From assembly GCA_006739055.1 (NCBI GenBank), contig AP019702.1, forward strand, positions 930,501-994,500: DNA of 64,000 nt, given 5' to 3'. The position numbers were made by a program, and so were the translations under genes. Of this stretch, positions 51,868 to 63,811 are shown in pieces (the first letter of the stretch is position 1; every line of letters begins with the position of its first letter). The stretch is from Allostella vacuolata. GTDB lineage: Bacteria > Pseudomonadota > Alphaproteobacteria > ATCC43930 > Allostellaceae. Under the pieces are notes generated by a model. That model worked only from the letters and a program-made list of their open reading frames with translations. It searched no databases and was not told the DNA's origin.

Positions 51868-53187
51868 ATGACCCGTACCCACCGTGCCCCGGCCCAGGCC
51901 ATCGGCCGCCGCGCCCTGATGGCCGGCGCACTGGCGCTCGGCTGCGCCGCAGCCGCACCCGCGTTCGCCGACGAGCGGCCGGAACTGGTCGTCCAGTACA
52001 CCTTCGCGGTTGCCTTCGATCCCGGCTTCGAGCGCCTGAAGGAGATCTTCCAGCGCGAGAACCCGGACGTGAAGCTGACCTTCCGGGCGCCGCACAAGGA
52101 CTACGACATCGGCATCCAGTCGCTGCTGCGCGAGGCGGTGACCGACGACATGCCGCACGTCACCTATGTGGGCCTCAACCACATGCGGGTGGTCAAGGAG
52201 CGCGGCCTGGCGGTCGACCTGGCGCCGCTCATGGAGAAGGACGGCTCGACCTTCGAGGCGCAGGGCTGGACCCCGCCGCTGCAGGCGCTGGGCCAGGTGG
52301 ACCGGGTGCAGATCGGCCTGCCCTTCGCCATGTCGATGCCGGTCATCTATCTGAACGCCGACCTGGTGCGCCGCGCCGGCGGCGACCCCGCCACCATGCC
52401 GAAGGACTGGGACGGGCTGCTCGACCTGGCCGGGCGCATCGGCAAGCTCGGCCCCGACACCGCCGGCATGTACATGCCCTGGACCGGCGCCTCGGGCGCC
52501 TGGCTGTTCCAGGGCCTGGTCTACGGCGTGAACGGCCAGATCATGCGCCCCGGCGAGAAGAAGGTCGCCTTCGGCGGCAAGGAGGGGCTCTATGCCGCCC
52601 GCCTCTATCGCCGCATGGTCGATGACGGCGCGATGCCCGACATCCCGGACCAGGCCGCCCGCCAGCAGTTCATGGCCGGCCGCATGGGCTTCTTCCTCGA
52701 CTCCATCTCGCGCCTGTCGAACTTCGAGCGGGCGATCGGCGACCGCTTCGACCTGCGCACCAGCCCCTATCCGCTGGACGACCGCGAGGCCGGCGGGCTC
52801 GTCACCGGCGGCAACGCCGCGATCATCACCCGGACGGCGGCCAAGGACCCGAAGGTGCTGGCGGCGGCCTGGCGCTGGATCAAGTTCACCTCCGGCCCGC
52901 GCGGGACCAACGAGGTGATCCGCCATGTCGGCTACGTCCCGGTCAACGTCCTGGCGCTGCAGGACCCGGCCCTGCTCAAGGGCTATTTCGACGACCGGCC
53001 GCGCCACCGCACCGCGGTCGACCAGATCCCGCTGGTGCGCGAATGGTTCCAGTTCCCCGGCGCCAACGGGGTCAAGATCAACGACACCATCTCGGAGTAC
53101 CTGCAGACGATCGTCGACCGGTCGCAGACCCCGGAAGCCGCGCTGAAGGCGATGGTGTCCGAGGTCGACGCCCTGCTGCCGCGCTGA
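51868..53187 (+). CDS. ABC transporter extracellular solute-binding protein, family 1 (UgpB-like)
   Basis: 439 residues. Signal peptide with a twin-arginine-like IGRRALMAGALALGCAAAAPAFA. The mature protein follows the SBP_bac_1 pattern: LVVQYTFAVAFDPGFERLKEIFQRENPDVKL in parts, FAMSMPVIYLNADLVRRAG, GGNAAIITRTAAKDPK, and WRWIKFTSGPRGTNEVIRHVGYVPVN. The last region is typical of sn-glycerol-3-phosphate and related receptors (UgpB group). It lies 114 bases after the GntR gene and is followed by a hairpin and the ATPase gene. Confidence 0.87.
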   Translation: MTRTHRAPAQAIGRRALMAGALALGCAAAAPAFADERPELVVQYTFAVAFDPGFERLKEIFQRENPDVKLTFRAPHKDYDIGIQSLLREAVTDDMPHVTYVGLNHMRVVKERGLAVDLAPLMEKDGSTFEAQGWTPPLQALGQVDRVQIGLPFAMSMPVIYLNADLVRRAGGDPATMPKDWDGLLDLAGRIGKLGPDTAGMYMPWTGASGAWLFQGLVYGVNGQIMRPGEKKVAFGGKEGLYAARLYRRMVDDGAMPDIPDQAARQQFMAGRMGFFLDSISRLSNFERAIGDRFDLRTSPYPLDDREAGGLVTGGNAAIITRTAAKDPKVLAAAWRWIKFTSGPRGTNEVIRHVGYVPVNVLALQDPALLKGYFDDRPRHRTAVDQIPLVREWFQFPGANGVKINDTISEYLQTIVDRSQTPEAALKAMVSEVDALLPR

Positions 53188-53199
53188 TGGGCCCCGGCC

Positions 53200-53222
53200 G
53201 GGGGCGGCGCCGCGCCGCCCCC
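53200..53222 (+). terminator. intercistronic hairpin between the receptor and ATPase genes
   Basis: Perfect 10-bp stem (53200-53209 with 53213-53222) with a CCG loop, 12 bases after the receptor stop. No T-run, and the operon continues, so a partial terminator or mRNA-stability element is likely. Similar hairpins follow the other two ABC receptor genes. Confidence 0.6.
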
Positions 53223-53251
53223 GCCGTCCCGGCTGCAGGGAAGCATCCGAT

Positions 53252-54433
53252 ATGACCACCCTCGACATCGTCGGCATCGAGAAGTCCTTCGGCGCCACGC
53301 CCGTGCTGCGCGACGTGTCGCTGGCGCTGGGCCATGGCGAGTTCCTGGCGATCGTCGGGCCGTCCGGCTGCGGCAAGTCCACCCTGCTGCGGATCGTGGC
53401 CGGGCTCGAGGCGGCCGACCGCGGCAGCGTCCGGCTCGACGGGCAGCCCGTCGACGCGCTGCCGCCGAAGGGGCGGGACGTGGCCATGGTCTTCCAGTCC
53501 TATGCCCTCTATCCGCACATGACGGTGGCCCAGAACATCGCCCTGCCGCTCGTCATGCGCGACCTCGACCGCCGCCAGCGGCTGCCCGGCTGGCGCCTGG
53601 TCAGCGCCGCCACCCGGGCGGCGCGCCGCCGCATCGCCGGCACCGTGGCGGAAGCCGCCGACATGCTCCAGCTTTCCGCCCTCCTCGACCGGCGCCCGGG
53701 GCAGCTGTCCGGCGGCCAGCGCCAGCGGGTGGCGCTCGCCCGCGCGCTGGTGCGCCGGCCGCGCATCTTCCTGCTGGACGAGCCGCTCTCGAACCTCGAC
53801 GCCACCCTGCGCACCCAGACCCGCAACGAGATCGCCCAGCTGCAGCGCCGCCTCGGCGTCACCACCGTCTACGTCACCCACGACCAGGTGGAGGCGATGA
53901 CCATGGCGACCCGGATCGCGGTCATGTTCGAGGGCCGGGTCCACCAGGTCGGCACGCCCGAGGAGGTCTACCGCTCCCCGGCCTCGCTCGCGGTGGCGGA
54001 GTTCGTCGGCACGCCGCGGATCACGGTGCTCGACGCCCGGCTCGCGCCGGGCGGGGTGATGCTGGGCGGGCGCCTGTGGCCGGCGGCGTTCGCGGCACCC
54101 CCCGGCGGCGGCGCGATCGGGCCGGCCGACATCCGGGTCGGGGTGCGGCCGGAGGGGTTCGTGCTGGGCGATCCGGCCGGGCCCGGCATGCTGGCCGCGC
54201 GGGTGTCTCACGTCGAGTATCTGGGGTCGGAGGGGCTGGCGCACCTGCTGCTGGACGCGGCACCCCGCGGGGCCGTGGCGCGGATCGATGCCGGGCTGGC
54301 CGGCCGGCTGCGGCCGGGCGAGACGGTCGGCGTGCGTCCCGACCCGGCCGGCCTGCTGCTCTTTGGGCCGGACGGCCGGCGCCTCGATGCGCGGGTCGGC
54401 CAGCCGTCCTCCGCCATGGCGGAGGCGTCGTGA
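53252..54433 (+). CDS. ABC transporter ATPase, UgpC/MalK type
   Basis: 393 residues. Walker A GPSGCGKSTLLRIVAGLE, Q-loop MVFQSYALYPHMTVAQN, signature LSGGQRQRVALARAL, Walker B IFLLDEPLSNLDA, H-loop VYVTHDQVEAMT, then a C-terminal MalK-like OB-fold regulatory domain (residues about 240-390, GVRPEGFVLGD). Between the Q-loop and signature there are about 18 extra residues relative to MalK (DLDRRQRLPGWRLVSAATRA), a basic insertion seen in some alphaproteobacterial members. Overlaps the permease start by 4 bases. Confidence 0.92.
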   Translation: MTTLDIVGIEKSFGATPVLRDVSLALGHGEFLAIVGPSGCGKSTLLRIVAGLEAADRGSVRLDGQPVDALPPKGRDVAMVFQSYALYPHMTVAQNIALPLVMRDLDRRQRLPGWRLVSAATRAARRRIAGTVAEAADMLQLSALLDRRPGQLSGGQRQRVALARALVRRPRIFLLDEPLSNLDATLRTQTRNEIAQLQRRLGVTTVYVTHDQVEAMTMATRIAVMFEGRVHQVGTPEEVYRSPASLAVAEFVGTPRITVLDARLAPGGVMLGGRLWPAAFAAPPGGGAIGPADIRVGVRPEGFVLGDPAGPGMLAARVSHVEYLGSEGLAHLLLDAAPRGAVARIDAGLAGRLRPGETVGVRPDPAGLLLFGPDGRRLDARVGQPSSAMAEAS

Positions 54434-55317
54434 CCGGCAAGCCTGGCGGCGGCCGGGGCTGGCTCGCCTGGCTGCTGATCGCGCCGGCGGTGCTGGGCCT
54501 CGTGCTGTTCGTCCTCGGGCCGACGATCGCGGTCGCGGTCATGTCGCTGACCGACTGGCAGCTCGGCGCGGCCGAGGCGGCGTTCGTCGGGCTCGACAAC
54601 TACGCCGCCCTGCCCGGCGACCGGGTCTTCCGCATCGCGCTTGCCAACACCCTGGTCTACGGGGCGATCGTCACCCCGGTCTCAGTGCTGCTCGGCCTCG
54701 GCCTGGCGCTCCTGGTCGAAGGGGCGCCGGCGGGCCGCACCTTCTTCCGCTCCGCCTTCTTCCTGCCGGTCGTCTCCACCACCGTGGCGATGGCGGTGGT
54801 GTGGGAGTTCCTGCTGCACCCGTCCATGGGGCCGGCCAACCTGCTGCTGGGCACGCTCGGCATCGCGCCGCAGAACTTCCTCGGGCATGCCGGCACGGTG
54901 CTGCCGACCCTGGCGGCGATCGGCATCTGGGAGAATGCCGGCTTCAACATGGTGCTGTTCCTGGCCGGGCTGAAGTCGATCCCGCGCGAGCTCTACCAGG
55001 CCGCGGCGGTCGACGGCGCCGACCGGCCGTGGGAGCGGTTCTGGACGGTGACCTTCCCGCTGCTCGGGCCGACCCTGCTGTTCGTGGTCGTGATCGCCCT
55101 GCTGCGGTCCTTCAAGGTGTTCGAGACGGTGGCCGCGATCACCCAGGGCGGGCCGCGCCGGGCGTCGGAGGTGCTGCTGTACACGATCTACCAGGAAGGC
55201 TTCGGCTTCTTCCGGATCGGCCACGCCTCGGCCCTGACCATGGTGTTCCTGGCCGGCCTGCTGGTCCTGGCGCTGGTCCAGATCCGCCTGCTCGACCGCC
55301 GGGTGCACTACCGATGA
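54430..55317 (+). CDS. ABC transporter permease, UgpA/MalF type
   Basis: 295 residues, six membrane helices. N-terminal WLLIAPAVLGLVLFVLGPTI, then the EAA coupling loop ELYQAAAVDGADRPWERFWTVTFPLLGPT in pieces AAAVDGADRPWERFWTV and FPLLGPTLLFV; C-terminal VLALVQIRLLDRR. Starts at GTG 54430 overlapping the ATPase stop (GTGA); upstream codons in this frame belong to the ATPase gene. Confidence 0.9.
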   Translation: MTGKPGGGRGWLAWLLIAPAVLGLVLFVLGPTIAVAVMSLTDWQLGAAEAAFVGLDNYAALPGDRVFRIALANTLVYGAIVTPVSVLLGLGLALLVEGAPAGRTFFRSAFFLPVVSTTVAMAVVWEFLLHPSMGPANLLLGTLGIAPQNFLGHAGTVLPTLAAIGIWENAGFNMVLFLAGLKSIPRELYQAAAVDGADRPWERFWTVTFPLLGPTLLFVVVIALLRSFKVFETVAAITQGGPRRASEVLLYTIYQEGFGFFRIGHASALTMVFLAGLLVLALVQIRLLDRRVHYR

Positions 55318-56144
55318 GCCGCGGCTGGGCGGCGGCCGCGCTGCGGCTGGCGGTGCTGGGGCTGGCGGCCGCCATCTTCCTGCTGCCCTTCGTCTGGATG
55401 GTCTCCTTCTCGATCAAGCCGGCCGACGAGATCTTCACCGGCCGCCTCGACCTCCTGCCGTCGTCGTTCGAGGGGTTCCTCAACTATGCGCGCGCGCTGG
55501 AGCTGCGGCCGCTGCATCGCTACCTCCTCAACGGCGTCGTCGTCTGCGCGGCGATCCTCTTCTTCCAGATCCTCTTCGCCGCTCCCTGCGCCTATGCGCT
55601 GGCCAAGCTCCGGTTCCGCGGCCGCGAGCTGGTGTTCGGGCTGGTCCTGTTCGCGCTTCTGGTGCCGATCCAGGTGACGGCGATCCCGATCTTCCTCGTC
55701 TTTTCGACCGCGGGCCTGCTCGACAGCTACTTCGCGCTGGTGGCGCCGTTCACCGCGTCCGCCTTCGCCATCTTCCTGTTCCGGCAGTTCTACCGGACGA
55801 TCCCGGACGACCTGATCCACGCCGCGCGCATCGACGGCTGCAGCGAGCTGTCGATCGTCTGGCGGATCATCGTGCCGCTGACCCTGCCGGCCGCCACGGC
55901 CTTCGCCATCTTCTCGGTCGTGGCCCACTGGAACGACCTGTTCTGGCCCCTGATCGTGATCCGCTCGCCGGAGCTGAACACGCCGCCGCTCGGCGTCATG
56001 GCCTTCCGCTCGGGCGAGGCGGGCGACCGCTACGGCGAGCTGATGGCGGGCGCGGTGATCATCACCGCGCCGCTCGTCGCGGCCTTCCTGCTGGCGCAGC
56101 GGAAATTCATCGAAGGAATCAGCCTCGGCGCCGTCAAGGGCTGA
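55314..56144 (+). CDS. ABC transporter permease, UgpE/MalG type
   Basis: 276 residues, six membrane helices. N-terminal LAAAIFLLPFVWMVSFSIKPADEIF with the family's PFxWM-x-xxSxK signature, EAA loop DDLIHAARIDGCSELSIVWRIIVPL, and the C-terminal RKFIEGISLGAVKG that is characteristic of MalG-type permeases. ATG 55314 overlaps the partner permease stop. Followed after 22 bases by the phosphoesterase gene. Confidence 0.92.
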   Translation: MSRGWAAAALRLAVLGLAAAIFLLPFVWMVSFSIKPADEIFTGRLDLLPSSFEGFLNYARALELRPLHRYLLNGVVVCAAILFFQILFAAPCAYALAKLRFRGRELVFGLVLFALLVPIQVTAIPIFLVFSTAGLLDSYFALVAPFTASAFAIFLFRQFYRTIPDDLIHAARIDGCSELSIVWRIIVPLTLPAATAFAIFSVVAHWNDLFWPLIVIRSPELNTPPLGVMAFRSGEAGDRYGELMAGAVIITAPLVAAFLLAQRKFIEGISLGAVKG

Positions 56145-56166
56145 GGCAGCGACAGGAGCCGCCCGG

Positions 56167-56982
56167 ATGCGCATCGCCCACATCACCGACACGCACATCA
56201 AGCCGGAAGGCCGGCTCGCCTATCGCCGGGTCGACACCGCCCCCTTCCTGGAGCGCGCCGTCGCCCACCTGAACGCGCTCCAGCCTCGGCCGGACCTGGT
56301 GATCGCGACCGGCGACCTGGTGGATGCCGGGCTGCCGGAGGAATATGCCCGCCTGCGGGTGATCCTGTCGCAGCTGGCGATGCCGTTCCTGCTGGTGCCG
56401 GGCAACCACGACCATCGCCAGGCCCTGCGCGACACCTTCCCCGACCATCCCTGGATGGCGGGCACCGACGGGTTCATCCAGTACGCGCTCGACGAATGGC
56501 CGCTCCGCCTGGTCGGGCTCGACACCACCGAACCGGGCCGGGACGGCGGCGTCTTCTGTGCCGAGCGCGCCCGCTGGCTCGACCGGACCCTGAACGAGTC
56601 GGACCGGCCGACGCTCCTGTTCCTGCACCATCCGCCCTTCGCCACCGGCATGGCCTACCACGACAACCAGCGGGTCGAGGGTCGGGAGCGGCTGGCGTCC
56701 GTGCTGGACGGCCGGCGCCAGGTGGTCTGGGCCCTGTGCGGCCACCTGCACCGCACGGTGACCACGATCTGGGCCGGGGTGCCGATGAGCGCCGTCGCCT
56801 CGACCGCCCACCAGGCGGTGCTCGACCTGGCGCCGGATGCCGAGCTCGCCTTCGCCATGGAGCCGCCGGCCTGCCAGCTTCTCCTGTGGCAGGAGGGGGA
56901 GGGGATGCTGACCCACGTCACCCCGATCGGGCCGTTCGACGGTCCCTATCCCTTCTACGAGGGCGGCCGCCTGATCGATTGA
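56167..56982 (+). CDS. metallophosphoesterase (cyclic/glycerophosphodiester phosphodiesterase-like)
   Basis: 271 residues. Two-metal calcineurin-like phosphoesterase with all blocks: HITDTH (residues 5-10), ATGDLVDAG, LVPGNHDHR, FLHHPPF, and CGHLHR. This layout is that of GpdQ/CpdA-like phosphodiesterases, which split glycerophosphodiesters or cyclic nucleotides. Being the last gene of an UgpBCAE-like operon, it most likely hydrolyses the imported phosphodiester to release a phosphomonoester and an alcohol. No secretion signal, so it acts in the cytoplasm. Confidence 0.87.
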   Translation: MRIAHITDTHIKPEGRLAYRRVDTAPFLERAVAHLNALQPRPDLVIATGDLVDAGLPEEYARLRVILSQLAMPFLLVPGNHDHRQALRDTFPDHPWMAGTDGFIQYALDEWPLRLVGLDTTEPGRDGGVFCAERARWLDRTLNESDRPTLLFLHHPPFATGMAYHDNQRVEGRERLASVLDGRRQVVWALCGHLHRTVTTIWAGVPMSAVASTAHQAVLDLAPDAELAFAMEPPACQLLLWQEGEGMLTHVTPIGPFDGPYPFYEGGRLID

Positions 56983-56990
56983 GCCGGCAC

Positions 56991-57018
56991 CGCGGGGGAC
57001 GGTCGCCCGTCCCCCGCG
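56991..57018. terminator. bidirectional terminator between phosphoesterase and nrdJ
   Basis: A perfect 12-bp stem (56991-57002 with 57007-57018) with a TCGC loop lies between two convergent genes, 8 bases from each stop codon. It can serve both transcripts. Confidence 0.75.
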
Positions 57019-57025
57019 CCGAGCC

Positions 57026-60733
<3,708 letters not shown>

Positions 60734-60778
60734 TCCCTGGCCCCCTCGGTTTTGCGTTTCGTCGGGCTACTCACTTGC

Positions 60779-60798
60779 CGACACATCAGCTGGTGTCG
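60779..60798. promoter_or_regulatory. dyad upstream of nrdJ
   Basis: Arms CGACAC (60779-60784) and GTGTCG (60793-60798) with a CAGCTG core in the loop, 46 bases upstream of the nrdJ ATG. May be an operator or an RNA hairpin in the 5' leader. Confidence 0.35.
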
Positions 60799-60878
60799 AA
60801 GCGACCCGCCGGCCCAAAATGTAGAACGCCTGCCCCCGATACCGCAAGCCGGCTATCCAAAAAAATGGAGGTGGCGCA

Positions 60879-61163
60879 ATGCGATACCCGATGACTTTCG
60901 CGTCCTGCGCGCAAGGGAGCACGCAAGCCCTTGAATTAAGCCGGAAAATCGGAAAAAGGAGATGGCGGGCGGCGGTGCGGCGCGCCTCGTCGGTTGCGGA
61001 CCGTGCCAAAGCCGCTGCGGGGCTGCAACTACATTTAGCGATCCAAACGTCCGAACCCCGGCATATGTTGCAATTCTGCGTCAGCGCCGGACCCGTTGTC
61101 GACCCCGCCCCGGCTCCATCCGATGGTTGCGGAGCGGCGCCGCCGGGTGTACCGAAAGCCTGA
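60879..61163 (+). CDS. possible small protein of unknown function
   Basis: A 94-codon frame beginning at ATG 60879 with GGAGGTG 5 bases before it, one of the best ribosome sites in the window. The product is basic in its first half (SRKIGKRRWRAAVRRASSVADRAKAAAG) and proline-rich at the end; no family recognised. It ends 8 bases before the diguanylate cyclase start. In very G+C-rich DNA such frames occur by chance, so it may be only a leader open frame. Codon use is less G+C-biased at third positions than in the surrounding genes, which argues against it. Confidence 0.25.
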   Translation: MRYPMTFASCAQGSTQALELSRKIGKRRWRAAVRRASSVADRAKAAAGLQLHLAIQTSEPRHMLQFCVSAGPVVDPAPAPSDGCGAAPPGVPKA

Positions 61164-61171
61164 AGTCCACC

Positions 61172-62338
61172 ATGGCCGCGACGCCCGACGCCTACCCGCA
61201 GCTTATGATCCTGATCGGCCCGGCCACTGCCCTGCTCTTCGCGGCGGGTTTCCTGTGGGCGTGGACGCTCGACCGCAAACGCGGCTACCTGCTGCTGTTC
61301 GCAGCGGCCTATGCCACCTTCGCCACCGGGATGGGGCTGCAGGTGCTGGCCCGGCCCGGAGACATCGGCATCGGTGTCCCGGCCACCGCCCTGCTGAACT
61401 CGGCGGCGGCGCTGGCCCTGGCCACAGGCTTGCTGCGGCGCTCCGGCCGGTGGCCGCGGCCCCTGGCGATTCTGGCCATCGTGCTGGCATCCGCCGGCGG
61501 GATTCTGTGGTTCACCTTCGTCGACGACCGGCTCTCGGCCCGCCTCATCTGCGTCAATGTCGGGGTGGCGGCGCTGCTCGGCTGCACTCTGGTCCAGCTG
61601 GCCGATCTGCGTCGCGGGCGGCGGGTCGACCGCGTGGTATTCTGGATCGTCTCCGTCTTCGTCCTCCATTTCATCCCCCGCGCCCTCCTGCTGCTCGACC
61701 TCGACGAGGGGGCTGGCCTCGTTCCCTTTCTCGGCACCAGCTCCTGGCTCGGCCTGCGGCTGTCGACGGCGGTGTCCGGCGCGGCGCTGGCGATGGTCCT
61801 GCTCATCGCCGCCATGGTCGACCTGCAGGACGAACTGCGGGACGAGCGCGACACCGACCGGCTGACCGGCCTCTTCAACCGGCGTGGCTTCGAGGAGCGG
61901 GCGCTGCCCCTGCTGACCGCGGAGCAGGACCGACCGCTCAGCCTGATCGTCTGCGACATCGACCGCTTCAAGGCGATCAACGACCGCTTCGGCCACCAGG
62001 CCGGCGACCGGGTCCTGGCCGGAATCGGGGCCATCCTGCGGCAGGTGCTGCGGCGCCGCGACGTCGCCGCCCGGGTGGGGGGCGAGGAGTTCGTGCTGCT
62101 GCTGCCGGACTGCGACGCCGAAGGGGCCCGGCTGATCGCCGAGCGGGTGCGTCTTGCCTTGATGCAGGCGGACTTCGACGGCGTACCGGGGCTGGACCAG
62201 GTGACGGCCAGCTTCGGCATCGCCGAGCTGCGGCCCGGCGAGTCGCTGGGGGTGCTGTTCGCGCGCGGCGACCGCCTGCTCTATGCGGCCAAGCGCGACG
62301 GGCGCAATCGCATCCTGGTGCAGGACGAGGCCGGCTGA
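61172..62338 (+). CDS. membrane-bound diguanylate cyclase (GGDEF)
   Basis: 388 residues. Residues 1-215 hold about seven membrane helices forming a sensor-like N-terminal domain. A short linker (VDLQDELRDERDTDRLTGLFNRRGF) leads to the GGDEF domain with CDIDRFKAINDRFGHQAGD, the catalytic GGEEF at 303-307 and a complete inhibitory I-site RRRD at 294-297, five residues upstream. It should make c-di-GMP and be feedback-inhibited. I start at ATG 61172; the open frame upstream from 60962 has no family match. No EAL partner in the window. Confidence 0.9.
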   Translation: MAATPDAYPQLMILIGPATALLFAAGFLWAWTLDRKRGYLLLFAAAYATFATGMGLQVLARPGDIGIGVPATALLNSAAALALATGLLRRSGRWPRPLAILAIVLASAGGILWFTFVDDRLSARLICVNVGVAALLGCTLVQLADLRRGRRVDRVVFWIVSVFVLHFIPRALLLLDLDEGAGLVPFLGTSSWLGLRLSTAVSGAALAMVLLIAAMVDLQDELRDERDTDRLTGLFNRRGFEERALPLLTAEQDRPLSLIVCDIDRFKAINDRFGHQAGDRVLAGIGAILRQVLRRRDVAARVGGEEFVLLLPDCDAEGARLIAERVRLALMQADFDGVPGLDQVTASFGIAELRPGESLGVLFARGDRLLYAAKRDGRNRILVQDEAG

Positions 62339-62371
62339 CGCCGGCCGTCAGGCCGCCACGCCGTCCCGCCG

Positions 62372-63283
62372 TCAGGGGCGGCGATCGCGCAATTGCAGCG
62401 TCACGAGCGCGGCCAGCACGACCAGGATGCCCGCCCCCTGCTGCAGGGTCACGGTCTCGCCCAGGATCGCCACGGCGGCGCCGACCGCCACCACCGGCTC
62501 CAGGTTGCCCAGCGCGGCGACGCGCACCGGGCCCAGCAGGCGGACCGCCAGGAACAGGCTGACGAAACCCGCCGCATAGACGAAGCTGGCGCCGAGCAGC
62601 CCGCCCCAGCCGAGCGGCGTCACCGGCCAGGCCGGCCCGCCATGCAGCGCCACCAGCAGCAGGTAGGCGCAGGCCCCGGTCAGCACCGCATGGGCGTTGA
62701 CCGCCAGCGGCTCCGCCCGCCGCAGCACCCGGCTGGTCCACAGGATCGAGGCCGCGCAGGTGGCCGCGGCCATCAGGGCGAGCGCGAGGCCGACCGGGTC
62801 CAGCCGCGGCCCGTCCCCGGTGCCCGTCAGCCCGTCCAGCCCGACCACCAGGCTGATGCCGGCGAACGCGCCCGCCAGGGCGCCGGCGCGCAGCCAGGTC
62901 AGCCGCTCCTGCCCGGTGAGATGGGCGGCCAGCGCGACCATGGCGGGGAAGGTGAAGAAGACCAGGGCGGCGACGCTGACCGGGATATGGGCGATCGCCG
63001 ACAGGTAGCCATAGGACATCACCCCCGCCACCAGGCCGATGCCGATCGCCTGCCAGCGTTCCGCGGGCGCCAGGCGCAGCGGCCGGCCCATGCGCCGCAT
63101 CACCAGGGTGACCACCATGGAGGCGACGGTGAAGCGCATCAGGATCGCCGTCGGCGGATCGCTGCCCGCATCATAGGCGAGGCGGGCCAGCGTCGGCGCC
63201 AGCCCGAAGCCCAGGCTGGAGACGAGCAGGAAGCCGATGCCGCGCCAGTAGCGCGCCTCGGGCGGTTCGACGAAACCGCTCAT
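62372..63283 (-). CDS. EamA/DMT-family transporter
   Basis: 303 residues, ten predicted helices in two EamA repeats. Repeat 1 includes GIGFLLVSSLGFGLAPTLARL and PVSVAALVFFTFPAMVALAAHL; repeat 2 starts near GLALALMAAATCAASILWTS and ends with GNLEPVVAVGAAVAILGETVTLQQGAGILVVL in pieces GNLEPVVAVG and ILGETVTLQQGAG, the family hallmark. Probably a metabolite exporter. Convergent with the diguanylate cyclase. Confidence 0.9.
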   Translation of the reverse strand: MSGFVEPPEARYWRGIGFLLVSSLGFGLAPTLARLAYDAGSDPPTAILMRFTVASMVVTLVMRRMGRPLRLAPAERWQAIGIGLVAGVMSYGYLSAIAHIPVSVAALVFFTFPAMVALAAHLTGQERLTWLRAGALAGAFAGISLVVGLDGLTGTGDGPRLDPVGLALALMAAATCAASILWTSRVLRRAEPLAVNAHAVLTGACAYLLLVALHGGPAWPVTPLGWGGLLGASFVYAAGFVSLFLAVRLLGPVRVAALGNLEPVVAVGAAVAILGETVTLQQGAGILVVLAALVTLQLRDRRP

Positions 63284-63416
63284 CGTGCGGCTGTGGCGGC
63301 AGGGGCGCGGGGCATCGTCCGGTCCGTCGGTGGGGCCGACACTTTACGCGACGGGCCCCCGATGCCATAGTCCGCCCCATCAATCATCCCTGACAGCAGG
63401 ATTCGCGGACCGCTCC

Positions 63417-63770
63417 ATGACGCTGGGAACGCGCTTGTTCACTTGGCTGCGGGGCCGCGAGGTCGGCGTCGACCATCTCGGCAACCGCTACTTCACCGAA
63501 CGCAAGACCCGCGCGGGCGACCGCCAGCGTCGTTGGGTCATGTACAATGGCGAGGTCGAGGCGACCCGCGTGCCGCCGGAATGGCACGCCTGGCTGCACC
63601 ATACGGTGGACACGCTGCCGGCCGCCGGCCGGCCGCAGCCTGCCTGGCTCAAGGAGCACATCCCCAACCGGACCGGCACCGAGGACGCCTACCGGCCGCC
63701 GGGCCATGTCCTGCAGGGCGGTCGGCGCGCCCGGGCCACCGGCGACTACGAGCCCTGGCGCCCGAGTTGA
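63417..63770 (+). CDS. NADH:ubiquinone oxidoreductase accessory subunit NDUFA12
   Basis: 117 residues. Alphaproteobacterial homologue of the mitochondrial complex I B17.2/NDUFA12 subunit. Family blocks: LFTWLRGREVGVDHLGNRYF, KTRAGDRQRRWVMYNGEVEATRVPPEWHAWLHH in pieces RRWVMYNGEVEATRVPPEW and HAWLHHT, and a C-terminal YRPPGHVLQGG and YEPWRP. It binds complex I at the membrane arm-matrix arm interface. Next to mlaD, an arrangement common in Rhodospirillales and Rhizobiales. ATG 63417 is used; the extension to 63285 lacks family features. Confidence 0.93.
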   Translation: MTLGTRLFTWLRGREVGVDHLGNRYFTERKTRAGDRQRRWVMYNGEVEATRVPPEWHAWLHHTVDTLPAAGRPQPAWLKEHIPNRTGTEDAYRPPGHVLQGGRRARATGDYEPWRPS

Positions 63771-63811
63771 ACGCGCCGTCTGGATGAACCGGTCATCGAG
63801 CTGAATCCGAC

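Larger units (their letters stand above)
60734..61171. other. 438-base divergent intergenic region between nrdJ and the diguanylate cyclase
   Basis: Holds the promoters of nrdJ and the cyclase. I see a CGACAC...GTGTCG dyad at 60779-60798, an A7 tract at 60859-60865 and a well-formed ribosome site at 60867-60873 before a 94-codon open frame. No riboswitch consensus, tRNA or insertion sequence is evident. G+C is lower at 60840-60960 than in neighbouring genes. Confidence 0.6.

Noticed and set aside
60734-60880. Cobalamin riboswitch or NrdR box upstream of nrdJ
   Set aside because: I looked for the B12-box consensus and for ACACTATAT-like NrdR sites and found no convincing match; only a short CGACAC dyad.
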